Part shown: positions 23,801 to 32,636 of the stretch, one piece after another
How the letters are laid out: every line of letters starts with the position of its first letter
Position numbering within the stretch: the first letter of the stretch is position 1
The notes under the pieces: model-generated
Told to the model about the DNA's origin: nothing
Database searches by the model: none
Seen by the model: only the letters and a program-made list of their open reading frames with translations
Position numbers and translations under genes: made by a program
Assembly (NCBI GenBank): GCA_943737045.1
Contig: CALSFV010000001.1
Span: 2,880,001 to 2,944,000 of the forward strand
DNA length: 64,000 nt
Direction of reading: 5' to 3'
From: Parapristionchus giblindavisi
Taxonomy: Eukaryota > Nematoda > Chromadorea > Rhabditida > Diplogasteridae

Positions 23801-26800
23801 TTATATTGAGTATAGTATATGAAAGAGAATAATTGAATACCGGGTCCTTTGGCGCCTCCGGGCATAAGTCGACCAAGACGGAAAATGACTGCTCTCTCGT
23901 ACTCTTGTACAACCTAATACAATTAGAGTTAGAAAATGAATTATTTTTCTCTGCGCTCTCTTCATTTGCACACTATCTCGTTGGTCTATGATCATTAAAA
24001 TTGAAAGAGGCCAACAATCTTTCATGAAAATATCTATTTTGCTAGTGATTGGCCTCTAAAATGAACAATTGTAAAACATTGAGATATATGTAAAATTCGT
24101 ATGCAAGACATCTACGAAAAATCTTTTTTCTAACAATTTTCTGTTTTCACAGTGGACAGATAGACTATACTAATAAAGAATAAACAAATGTAGATGAATG
24201 ATATAATGATCATACCTTTATACACATACATGCTGATATGGGAAGAGTGAAGAATATGAGAATATACGAGAGAATAGTCAATATCCATCCGCAAACTCCA
24301 AATTCATTTTGGATGTTGGCTGAAAAGATCAAAGATCAATATTGTTCAATCTATTCCCCAACTCTTTCTGATCATAGAACTCTCTCACTCTTACTGGGAG
24401 GCATCGGTTTATGACGACTGGGAGCCGCCTGAGGTCTTGGTTGCATTTTGTATACTACGAGGGCTATTTTTATTGATTAATATAAATAATAATAATTGAA
24501 ATATCTAGTCGAGTCCATGAAGTTCCTTTAGCAGACTTGAGAGCATTTCTACAATATTAATACTGCTTTAGCAATTGTAAAATACGAAATGAAACGGCAG
24601 TGAAAATAGAAAGTGCAGCTAGGAGGTCCTATGGACTTAAAGAACAGAGAAAAAGACTGCAAGACTAGGGATTAGTTAGAGATCACACGATATTGAGAGA
24701 GTGTCAGAGATTTAGAGTGAACGAGAAAGTATGGAAAATGGAGAGAATGCAGAGAAAACTGACAAAAAAACATAAATATAAGGAAAAAAGGACAAGACAT
24801 TCTAAATGAGGTAGTTTTATAGATAGAAGAGAGACTTCGTAGTATCTTCTCATGCCCTCAGGGCCTCTTCTCTACTTACTTCTCTAACCATCTCGCCACT
24901 CTCTCAGTATCACACACTCTCTCGTCTCTCTCTCTTTTCCATACTTTCTCACACACTCTCTAACTGTCTGTTCTCTCTTCTATGTCTCTCCCTCTCTCTC
25001 TAATCTCGTCTATACTAGGATATCTCATTGGGGGTGCAGTCTGGTAACGAACACTACAACTTGTACCTCCTCTCTCTCTCTTCCTCTTCCTCTCCCCATC
25101 ACACACTATATCGTGAGTACTCCGCATTTCAGAGTAATAGAGAGGGAGAGGGAGAGGGAAAGAGAGAGAGAGAGATGGAGAGGGAGAGGGAGAGAGGGAG
25201 AGGGAGAGAGAGAGTCCTTCTTCTTTATGTCTACTTCGACCCTCGAATAGATAAACTAATTTAGACCTTCCCTCATCTCTTTTCTCTTTTCTCGACTTAT
25301 ACAAAGAAACACTCTCATAATCATAAACATTGAATGAATATATTCACCATATGGTGTAGATAGTGCATCTAGGAATGACGACGTTTCACAAACATCGCTA
25401 CTGATCACACCACGAGTTGGTTTCAGTGTAAAGTCAACGAAGAAAATTGAGATATATTCAGCGGTGGAACTCTTTGGGATATAGAATAATGGGATCTTCG
25501 ACGAAATTTCAATCGGAATGGTACTATTAATGATATAGGATTCCATGAAGAACCTTTCAATATCATCATTTGAAGATGGTCCAACATCATCTTTATATAG
25601 ATCATACATAGAGCATATAATGTACATGATAATAGAATAATTCAATTTAAGATACAGATCGAAGATAGCTCAGATAACACTATCGATCGATAATATTTTC
25701 TTTTTTTAAAGGTTGCAGCCCTTGAATAGATGTCCTGATCTGGGATATCTCGAAATGGAACGATATTCATATGGGAAGAAGTGATAAGAACTTCATCTCA
25801 CTAGGATCAGTGTAATCGTGTAAGGAGATACATGGATAATGAAACAGATGGAGAGGAAGAGGGGGAGAGGGATGAGGGAGAGGGAGGAAGAGGGACAGGA
25901 AGAGGGGGGAGAAAGAGAGGGAGGGAGATGGAGTGAATACGAATGAAGTGAATGTCATGAGGAATGAAGAATAAGGGATCAGATGAAATGATGAAAGGAA
26001 GATATTGACAATTTGTTTGACAATGACAATGACATATTGTGAGAGGAGAGATTTCAATATCTAAAGACAAGAAGATTTCTAATATGGAGTTTGTGATCTT
26101 TTCAAAATATTTTATCACCGTGTTCATACTAATATGAATGATACTGATAAATCAAAGCGAAATCAATAAAAATAGGTCACTGTTAGATACACAGAAATTT
26201 ACGGTGAAATATAGACTTCTAAATGATTTTTCAGGTTTTTTTTGCAAATGGGAACTGGTCAACTTGAAAATTATTTAAACAAAAGATAAAAAATCTATTC
26301 AATAAGAGGAGCTATCATAGAAGTGTATGAATTGCTGATACTTCAACAAATTACTGGAAAAAACCATGACATTTACATCGTTTCTAATGAAACTCAAGTT
26401 GTCAAAAGTTACGATAAAGGGAAAGTTCACCATGAAATATTTTCTCTGTGGTAGAGAATAATGAATTATTGTAATCTTTAAATGATGAATACACTAAATC
26501 GACCAATAAGGCGGTGTTACATAGATTGTCTCATGTGCCTCCACCGCAACAAAGGAAACGTCCTCGTAAGCTCCACAGAATGAAAATTTCGAATGGAATT
26601 TTGTCGTAAATGCAATATAATAGTTGTAAACAGTACATTTATGCCAAAATTCTTTTCGAAATTTACAGTCTGAAAACTTTCCACAGGACGTTTACGTCAG
26701 CGAAGACACGTAAGGCAAATGTAACACCACGTAAATATTATTCATAAGCGCAGATTAACTATTTTTAGAATTAAAAGTAAGGGGTTGTATTTAATATTAG

Positions 26801-29800
26801 ACTACTCGTTCATTCATTCATCTACGCTCGAATGAATTACTCACAAATGAAACATATTATAATTCAATTCATCCGAGAATATTAAAATTGTTATTATAAA
26901 ATGAAATAAAATATAATTTAATTGTCTAGACATAACTCTCCCCATATGGTACATTGAATAGAATCGTCTCGTCTACAAAAGAGGAAAAGTCCTTCATGCT
27001 ATTGTGCCCGTCAATAACAGCATTACGAGATATGTATTGCCAGACTCGAGAGAGGTAGAGGTAGAGGGAGAGGCAGAAGGAGAGGTAGAGATAGAAGGAG
27101 AGGTAGAGGGAGAGGCAGAAAAAAACTGCAAGAACTTGGCTCTTGCAGCATAATCGATTGGAATTGAGGTAAAATTACTGTATTGAAAAAATATCCCAAC
27201 AGAAGTTTGGCCCTCACATGGGACCGATGTATCAAAAATGCGGAGATGGCACACTAAATTCGAAAAGAAGGATTTTTATCGACGAACACGATGGCCCTAC
27301 TTCATGCTTCTTCGTAGATTCAATTGATTCGATAATATCATCGATGGAGAAAATGATTTGGTATTCTACGTAAACGATGAGCACACGAGACAGAGAGACC
27401 AAGTTGTTCAAGGAATGTCAGACACGTCCAAAACCACAGAATAAATAATGCCTTGAGTGTTGTAGAGTGCGAGGAGTGGAATATTTTGAGTCCTTGTAAA
27501 GGATACTATTATGACCGCCCAGATTTAAACTGGCCGGCTACTTAAACTGATGTTTCTTGTTGAATCCAGCCAACGAAGGGGCGACTGTATATATTTTCAA
27601 CACGACTACGCAAAGGCTCGCATTAACAAAACTACCAAGGCTCATTTATCGACGTACCATACCACCCACCCTCGACCCTCTACACCAATCCAACCTTGAT
27701 TGGACCATATCATCTTCATAATAACTTACAGTAATCAATTGGAAGTGGAGCGAATGAAACAGATTTAGCAGATGACTTTCGTCTATCTTCACCATTCTCA
27801 TCATTTGGAGGAACCAAGACTGATCTCGGAGTCTCTAAGGACATACCTTACGGTCTAAGTCATTGGATAAGACGTTAAGTCATAAGGTTAGACCGTAAGT
27901 TATAGGGTGGAAGAGGACGGAACTGTCTGGAGCAGACTAGTGAAGTGTAGTAGAAGAGTCTGTAGAGAGAGAGAGTGGAGGGGGGAAGGAATCTAAATCC
28001 AACGACGAAAACGAAGAAGAAGAAGAAGAGGGTCAACGTTATCTCTATTTCCTTTCTGACGCTTTACCCCCTCCCTCTTCATTTCCCTCTCTATCCCCTC
28101 CCTCTCTCACCTCTCTCTCCCTCTCCTTTCTCTCCCTCTCCTTCTTATATTGAGGATATCTTCATTTTCCCCACTGGATCTAGGATCATTTCACTATTTG
28201 TTCTTGAGAGAGAGTCATTTATATGTGAGAGATAGCTAGACTGTAGACGAGAGAGTATTGGAAATTGAGAGAGTGAAGAGAAAGACAATAAAGAAGGTGG
28301 AATATTGAGATGATGACGTGAAAATGAAGACTAACGGATATTATGAAGGCTTAAATTAATATATTGTAAATAGAAATTAAACAATGGAAGATGACTCGAA
28401 GAGAGTTAGAGATAGGAAATATGGAGTAAGACAATACATATTGATAAATATTAATCACTAACAGGGCTGGGACACAAAACGTTTTCTTGACACAAAAATT
28501 TTGTGTACACAAAAAACACAAAAATATTTTTTGTGTACACAAAACACAAAAAAACACAAAAATATTTTTCTCTAGATTTGAGCAACTTTATGGCTAAAAA
28601 AGGTATTTTTTTCAATATAGAACTTCAACGCAAACAAAACAGCATGTAATATCAGTTCAAAAAAGAACAGCGACCGACAAACCTATGAGTCTGGTATTCG
28701 GCTGAACGAAAACTAAGATAGCAAGCTTCAAATTACTTATAAAAGGAAATTCTAGATCAAAATTGTCCGATCGTTGCAAAATGTACAATTTTGCAGATAA
28801 AATTTTACTATACGGAACGGCTAATATCATTGATTTTCTTCCTAAAAATCTTGTAAAATCAGAAAATTAATACCAATTTTTTGTGTTATTTTGTGTCTCA
28901 TTTACACAAAATTTTGACACAAAATTTTTTGTGTCCAAGACCATGAAAAACACAAAAAAACACAAAACACAAAACACAAAATCCCAGCCCTGATCACTAA
29001 TCAACAGTCTTTACAGAGTCAATGAAAGATCTCCAAATATCCACTGAAAGTAAAGATGGTCTCGTATTAAAGAAAGGAAGGAAGATATTAAAAATAGGTT
29101 GTGTCGAAAAAGTTTTCTAAGAAAAAAAATTGAAATAAATCTAAAACTATTCAGTGTTTCGGCGCAGGTCCTAGACACTCCACCGGCCTCGTCGGTTGGG
29201 ACTCATGTAGTCAAAATGTTCAATGGAATAGTGATATTGTAGACAGTTGATTATTTGAATAGAAAAAGACGAACGAAGAGATGAATAGAAGAAGAAGAGG
29301 ATAAAGGAATGGAAAGGAAGATTCATTTGATTATAGATGGAGAAGTGTTCACTTGTCAACACAATAGGAGAGGGAGAGGAAGAGGGAGGGAGAGAGGGAG
29401 AGAGGGAGAGAGGGAGAGAGGGAGAGAGGGAGAGAGGGAGAGAGGGAGAGAGGGAGAGAGGGAGAGAGGGAGAGAGAGGGAGAGAAAGGGATGGAGGGAG
29501 CTAGATGAAAACGCCAAGAAAGGTAAAGTAAATGTGAAAAGTAGCCATGAAGTGTCAAAGAGATAGAATATATAATATAGTAGTGATTCATTCATGATTC
29601 CAGCGATCAATACATATAATCAGTTAATAATAAATACGTAGAATAGCTTTTGCCATTTTAAAGTTTTCTTTCTATTATTATTATAATTATTTCTCTTATC
29701 ACTTCTGTATTTGCTGTCGCACCTGTCACGGGTGTATCAAATAAATAAATAAATAAAAAATATTTTCACTGTTTGTTCATGAAAATATTCGGGGACTCCA

Positions 29801-32636
29801 TCTTCAAAGTGACGCTACTGATTTTAGGCGTACCTATGCATTACTTAAAGAAGGGGGCCCACGAGATTTGGAGTGCACTATTGACAAGAAGAACATGGGG
29901 CATAGGAAATGGCATTATGTTCTCTATTAGATATGAGCGAATGGGTGCATAGAGCGTGTAGCTCAGTGGTTAGTGGTTAGCGCTAGTAACCGCGCTACGT
30001 GGGTTCGATTCTCGTTTGCAATTTTCTTTATATGCATCCTTCAAATTCAAAAACTCGCGCCTTTCCCTGGGGGATCAATGAACTTTATGCTCGGATTACG
30101 ACATTCCTGTTCACCTAAAATTTTAGAGAAAATTGTTTTTCTATACCGGGAGATGTGATCTACAGTTCTGCCTGGCCAGTTTAGTCACGAAAAAACTCGT
30201 GGGTCCCCTTCTTTAAATGAAAGCAAAAACAATGGTAAGTACATTTCAAGTTAAAGAAACCAGAGATGTAACAGGAAAGGGAGAAGGAAGTTAAGATGAA
30301 GAGGAAAGGGAGAGGGAGAGATCCAAGGGGTAGAGGTAGAGGGAGAGATCTAAGAGGGAGAGGTAGAGGGAGAGATCTAAGAGGTACATGCTTCAAGTCC
30401 AAAAGTGGCATGACACCAACAAATTATACGTGTAAGATAGTGTAGGATGAGAAGAAGTATTGGGATAAAATGAGAAAAGAAGAGGGCTTTTGGACTCTCC
30501 CTCTCTAGACTCCTCTTAGCCTCGGGGCAATATAAATATATCCATTTCGTCGGTTGAGGAGAGAAGGATGATATCCTCTCTCTCTCTTTCTTCACTTAAA
30601 ATATATTTGTAGAAGACAGAATATGAGAAATACTATGGAGAATTATCTATTTATACATATATTATGATCATCGTTATCCTTGAACGCAAATTGGTATATA
30701 AACTCTAAAAGGAAAGAAATATGTTTCATAGAGTGTACAAATTCAGTAGAATCTTCTCTTTCTATTATCATAGATTCATCTATCTCTAAAAAAATAATGA
30801 ATTTTAGTGAAAAATAAGCAAGGAAGATCGTTGGTCTTGTTTTCTTTTGTTGTAATCGTATATCAAACTAATTGTATAAGTGATTGAACAATGATATGAC
30901 TTCATGTGATCTCTATCCCACTCAAGGCACGTTAGTTTAGACTGTACAATAAGGTTGAAAGAGAGATTACGGATGCGCCCATGGGGATTCGAACCTGCGA
31001 ACCCTTCTGGATGGACAGTCACTCGAGATACCATTAGGCCATGCGAACATCTTTCATTTCAATGCGCTCGTGTAAAAGGCGAGGATATAAAAAGAGCGAG
31101 GCGAATGCCAGACGGGTTTGAGCGAGGGGTAGTTGAGATAGGAAAGAGTGGAATTGAAGAGTGAACGTGTTTTTCGCTATTTATGGTGTATTTTTTTACC
31201 ATATATTTCGGAAAGCTCGCCTGCTTAGCAGTTGCGCCGTTTTGTAATTGGTGTAGAGTTCTATTTCCCGGCTAGTGTACAGGCTCTGTCATGATTGAAC
31301 TAACGTGAAGGGTTCACTCCTGAAGTAATAATATAAGCTTATACAATATCCATATCTTCGATTCATTCACTATTTCTATTATTTTATCAGAGAAAAAGAG
31401 TGAAGAGACCGTTCTCTATCCATTCAAATGCACAGAAAAGTTACTAAGAGCGTAAACAAATTGTAGATGACATGTAATTAGAGAATATAAATGAATGAAT
31501 GAAATGTATATGAAATGAATGAAAAGAAGAGGTAGAAATGATGGAAGAAAGGAGAGAGAAAGAGAGGTAGAAATAGAAATTGAAGTACATAATATACCTA
31601 ATACATCCGCAAATTTTTTTAGAAATCACTACTTTTGCAGGCGGAAAAATATATTTTATTCCCCCGACAGGAAAGAAGATTCCGAATCCAATAGAAATCT
31701 CAGAGATGAAGTAAATACAGAAAGTTATAGTAGGAAATAAGTAGTCTCGGAACCAATTTATCTATATTTTTACTGATGTCTAGCCCGAGTCCAAAGATCA
31801 AAGATCAATAAGCAAAGATCAAAGATCAAAGATGAAAACTAACGTGTGTCCTTATCATCAATTCGTCCTATCTCAATATCTCCATTTGCTTTTCTCTTCT
31901 TCATCGATTCCATTTCTTCGTCTTCTTCTTCCTCATCAAAATCTCCCAATCGTACACTCTTCATCGACGAAGCTATCGATTTCGTACTCTGAATACCGTA
32001 ATCTACCGTATTCCCTGGACTTCCTTCTATAGTCCATACTGGACAACTACGACAAAGCTACAGTAACCCATCAGTACTAGGGTGGCGAAAATGACTCATG
32101 AATATTCATTTCTATGGCCTAAAATGAGTGGCTCACTTTCCTTGCGATTATTCATTCCAAGTGACAGTTGACCGGTCTCCCCTGCGAATATTCGCTTTTT
32201 TGCGAGTCGAAGTGAGTCAAGAAAATTTGGTGAAAGGATGGTGAAAGGACCGGTCTGACTCGCAATCAACTCGCTTTTTTTTGACTCATTCGCATTGACC
32301 TCTCCTCTAACAACTCATTCGCAAGAGAGAGCGGTCGTGAATGCCTCTCCCGTGAATACTCACTCTAGACCGCTAAAGTGGACGAATAATCATGAATCAT
32401 TTTCGCCACCCTAATCAGTACCGTAACCCCTACCGTACCTCGGGTAGATTACCAAGAGTCCTTCTGGCAATGGTTTCGACTTCATCAGATGAGGTTGATA
32501 GTAGGTCATCATCTTTACTCGAAGAAGAATGGAGCATTGCTCCTTCTTCACCTCCTTTATCACTTATCAAACGAGTCTCTACTCGTTGAGAACCTCCAGA
32601 TGATGACAAAGACGCCACTGAGTTACGAGCCGACAT
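6615..32636 (-). CDS. mec-2: MEC-2-like stomatin protein, long isoform (17 exons)
   Basis: Role (family knowledge): MEC-2 is a stomatin-domain cofactor of DEG/ENaC mechanosensory channels, on the inner plasma membrane, binding cholesterol. Exons, high to low: 32636-32439, 31988-31844, 24319-24216, 23913-23841, 23340-23258, 20292-20217, 20095-20027, 19931-19873, 19808-19755, 19698-19618, 19461-19405, 19053-18992, 18939-18859, 17758-17688, 17257-17116, 9452-9376, 8803-6615. They sum to 3621 nt, 1206 codons plus stop, with every junction in phase. Diagnostic peptides: [12 protein letters not shown] and [14 protein letters not shown] (N-terminus), [15 protein letters not shown] with [13 protein letters not shown] (membrane hairpin keeping its proline), [74 protein letters not shown], and [14 protein letters not shown]. 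The tail has [19 protein letters not shown] and [18 protein letters not shown]. The final exon adds about 728 residues, including a Lys/Glu-rich block. Orthology is very secure; the full exon combination is inferred. Confidence 0.93.
8869..9166. repeat. MITE with TTTAAAGA(A/T)GG-type terminal inverted repeats, copy 1
   Basis: Left end CTTTAAAGATGGAGACCCACG and right end CTCATGGGTCCCCTTCTTTA are inverted copies of one another. The element lies in the 572-nt intron between mec-2 exons 9376 and 8803 and extends the apparent open frame upstream of 8803. It is the same family as the element at 29849-30216. The termini contain TTAA or TTTAAA, so a TTAA target is likely. Confidence 0.6.
9376..9452 (-). 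CDS. mec-2: mec-2 shared penultimate coding exon
   Basis: A 77-nt exon with acceptor GATTTTAG and donor GATCCAG|GTAATC. It reads in frame (C)[20 protein letters not shown] and AQLDP. This resembles the MREAQ...SQLDP stretch of the Caenorhabditis MEC-2 tail as I remember it, which is what ties the region below 10 kb to the stomatin exons above 17 kb. It accepts phase 2 from either 17116 or 10644 and leaves phase 1 to 8803. Confidence 0.8.
10644..10714 (-). CDS. mec-2: mec-2 candidate internal-promoter first exon (C-terminal-only isoform)
   Basis: ATG at 10714-10712 opens a 71-nt exon reading [20 protein letters not shown] and then ELE, with donor GGAATG|GTAAGA. It ends in phase 2, just as exon 17257-17116 does, so it joins in frame to exon 9452-9376. 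The product would start here, lack the stomatin domain, and consist of the SMREAA region plus the long charged tail. Read as an internal exon it meets an immediate stop (AG|T TGA), so a first exon fits better. A GATCTTT-type repeat lies just past the donor. Evidence is reading frame and splice sites only. Confidence 0.5.
11428..11565. repeat. Short inverted-repeat element (TTAAAGGGA ends)
   Basis: Begins TTAAAGGGACCG and ends GCTCCCTTTAA, with internal GGTCTCTTCAACGCTC and the dispersed motif AGAGAAATAGTGTG. Related fragments lie at 9690-9900, 34330-34400 and 34750-34800. Probably a MITE family. No transposase. Confidence 0.5.
12082..14967. repeat. 2.9-kb purine minisatellite, unit about 30 bp
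   Basis: The plus strand is uninterrupted A/G. From about 12.4 kb the 30-bp unit GGAAGGAAAAGGAAG + AGGGAGAGGGAGAGA repeats about 80 times, almost perfectly. A more varied 12.1-12.6 kb entry and a decayed exit after 14.8 kb flank it, and the phase shifts by 6 bp near 13.68 and 14.34 kb. All reading frames are open because the sequence contains no T, which explains several roughly 1000-codon frames. As the host intron is transcribed from the minus strand, the RNA would carry about 2.9 kb of C/U. Confidence 0.97.
16485..16710. repeat. Dispersed repeat fragment with tRNA-like B box
   Basis: Contains CCTGGGTTCGATTCCCGG followed by GC-rich sequence. It ends CCCGCAGGACTTCGTGTG...CTTGAATAACGGG and (CTTTAC)n. 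A reverse-orientation relative is at 43655-43715 (GATCCCGTTATTCAAG... GTCCTGCGGGTGATCAC). The B-box-like palindrome suggests a tRNA-derived, SINE-like origin. No complete tRNA fold is visible. Confidence 0.5.
18340..18663 (-). CDS. mec-2: mec-2 alternative short terminal exon
   Basis: The acceptor CTCCATTGCAG leads into CAG TCC ACC and stays open for 107 codons to a stop at 18342-18340, ending ...[10 protein letters not shown]. The peptide is Ser/Thr/Gln-rich ([32 protein letters not shown]) and looks disordered. In phase it needs exon 18939 to stop at 18861 (CCCAAG|GTGTAAG), 2 nt before the site used to reach 17758. The protein would be about 487 residues, close to the 481 I recall for Caenorhabditis MEC-2A. 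A NAGNAG-type CAGCAG could also shift the start by one residue. A (GATCAAA)n run lies just downstream. A fairly secure exon, but use of this isoform is inferred. Confidence 0.75.
   Translation of the reverse strand, partial: QSTSVPIRSTGLQQQEPSQLRQRLLSDSSAHSPHQSHHTTSQASTSGTQQHTTTTTSYTSSSNWRPRPSPLTGLSDTTTTVIRRGVGGGEISIDIERNPSGDSLSSL
21004..23229. mobile_element. 2.2-kb foldback transposon flanked by TTAA
   Basis: Two arms of about 1.08 kb are near-perfect inverted copies around a centre near 22,115. Outer ends are GAGACCAGCTCGGTAAGAC and its inverted match GTCTTACCGAGCCGGTCTC, each flanked by TTAA (21000-21003 and 23230-23233). It lies within the mec-2 intron between 23258 and 20292 and ends 24 bp from the donor of exon 23340-23258. 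No transposase frame; the plus-strand 68-codon frame at 21710 lies in an arm. TTAA duplication is typical of piggyBac, but the ends do not begin CCC, so the family is unassigned. Confidence 0.85.
24395..24446 (-). CDS. mec-2: mec-2 alternative first exon a
   Basis: ATG at 24446 reads [17 protein letters not shown] with donor CCCA|GTAAGAG and ends in phase 1, joining the first stomatin exon (24319-24216, ...[10 protein letters not shown]) after an intron of only 75 nt. It would give the shortest N-terminus, a basic Pro-rich leader directly before the membrane hairpin. An internal-exon reading with an acceptor at CTCGTAG just upstream cannot be excluded. Confidence 0.6.
24447..27729 (-). other. 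mec-2 upstream intron/promoter region
   Basis: No secure exon. Contains GA purine patches at 25140-25215, 25850-25935 and 27048-27120. Two minus-strand open frames were examined at 25256-25645 and 26994-27254. The first (130 codons, including [20 protein letters not shown]) has a possible donor at ATATG|GTGAAT but no clear acceptor, so I do not call it a gene. Confidence 0.4.
27730..27844 (-). CDS. mec-2: mec-2 alternative first exon b
   Basis: ATG at 27844 opens 38 codons: [20 protein letters not shown], then [18 protein letters not shown], with donor TACT|GTAAGTT in phase 1. Splicing to 24319 keeps the stomatin frame. The peptide is Ser/Arg-rich, with RRKSS and KSVSF as plausible basophilic kinase sites (inference). 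There are no internal stops, and the donor is a strong consensus. Confidence 0.65.
28462..28992. mobile_element. Non-autonomous hAT-type element with 8-bp duplication
   Basis: Terminal inverted repeats CAGGGCTGGGA and TCCCAGCCCTG are flanked by a perfect 8-bp direct duplication ATCACTAA (28454-28461 and 28993-29000). This is the hallmark of hAT transposition. The interior is rich in CACAAAA/TTTTGTG and codes for nothing; the 68-codon minus frame at 28351-28557 is a by-product of it. Confidence 0.88.
29367..29506. repeat. GAGGGAGA purine tract
   Basis: An uninterrupted run of GAGGGAGA-type octamers, creating overlapping open frames of 80-85 codons that I do not regard as genes. Confidence 0.9.
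29849..30216. mobile_element. TTAA-flanked MITE carrying a tRNA-like sequence, copy 2
   Basis: Left TTAAAGAAGGGGGCCCACGA and right CTCGTGGGTCCCCTTCTTTA are inverted copies ending in TTAA. Inside, 29953-30020 has an A-box-like TAGCTCAGTGG and a B-box-like GGGTTCGATTC with a potential AGCGC/GCGCT anticodon stem, but the acceptor ends do not pair. Confidence 0.65.
29953..30029 (+). pseudogene. Degenerate tRNA-like sequence
   Basis: TAGCTCAGTGG and GGGTTCGATTC match tRNA internal promoter boxes, but a duplicated GTGGTTAGTGGTTAG, an 8-nt anticodon loop and unpaired acceptor ends argue against a working tRNA. It sits inside the MITE. Confidence 0.45.
30972..31048 (-). pseudogene. Degenerate tRNA-like sequence
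   Basis: On the minus strand, TGGCCTAATGG (A box) is followed 47 nt later by GGTTCGAATCC (B box). The T-arm and acceptor stems do not pair well (GTTCGCA against a GGGCGC end), and the anticodon arm is unclear. Probably a tRNA relic or SINE head in a mec-2 intron. Confidence 0.45.
31844..32636 (-). CDS. mec-2: mec-2 canonical first two exons
   Basis: Exon 32636-32439 begins [20 protein letters not shown] and ends TLGNLPE|GTACGG in phase 0. It closely matches the known MEC-2 N-terminus, including the [14 protein letters not shown] block. Exon 31988-31844 (acceptor GTATTCAG) encodes [17 protein letters not shown] followed by an acidic run and [19 protein letters not shown], with donor ACAC|GTTAGT in phase 1. 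The intron between them is nearly filled by a hAT-type MITE. A GATCTTT repeat abuts the ATG, and another follows the second donor. Confidence 0.9.
32078..32413. mobile_element. hAT-type MITE filling mec-2 intron 1
   Basis: Ends TAGGGTGGCGAAAATGACTC and its inverted match ...TCATTTTCGCCACCCTA, with the perfect 8-bp duplication ATCAGTAC (32070-32077 and 32414-32421). It occupies most of the 450-nt intron between exons 32439 and 31988; the right duplication ends 17 bp from the exon 1 donor. Internal CTCATTCGC repeats. No coding. Confidence 0.88.

Larger units (their letters stand above)
27845..31843 (-). other. mec-2 intron between exons 31844 and 27844/24319
   Basis: No coding exon identified. 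It carries a hAT-type element at 28462-28992, a purine tract at 29367-29506, a TTAA-type MITE at 29849-30216, further GA tracts at 28070-28143 and 30290-30375, and a degenerate tRNA-like sequence at 30972-31048. The TGTCGCACCTGTCACGGGTG repeat at 29697-29745 recurs inverted at 41665-41715. Confidence 0.5.

Noticed and set aside
25256..25645. 130-codon minus-strand frame
   Set aside because: Non-repetitive and long for this composition, but without a credible acceptor, homology or phase link. About one such frame is expected by chance in a window this size.
29349..29610. Overlapping 80-85-codon frames
   Set aside because: Produced by the GAGGGAGA tract.
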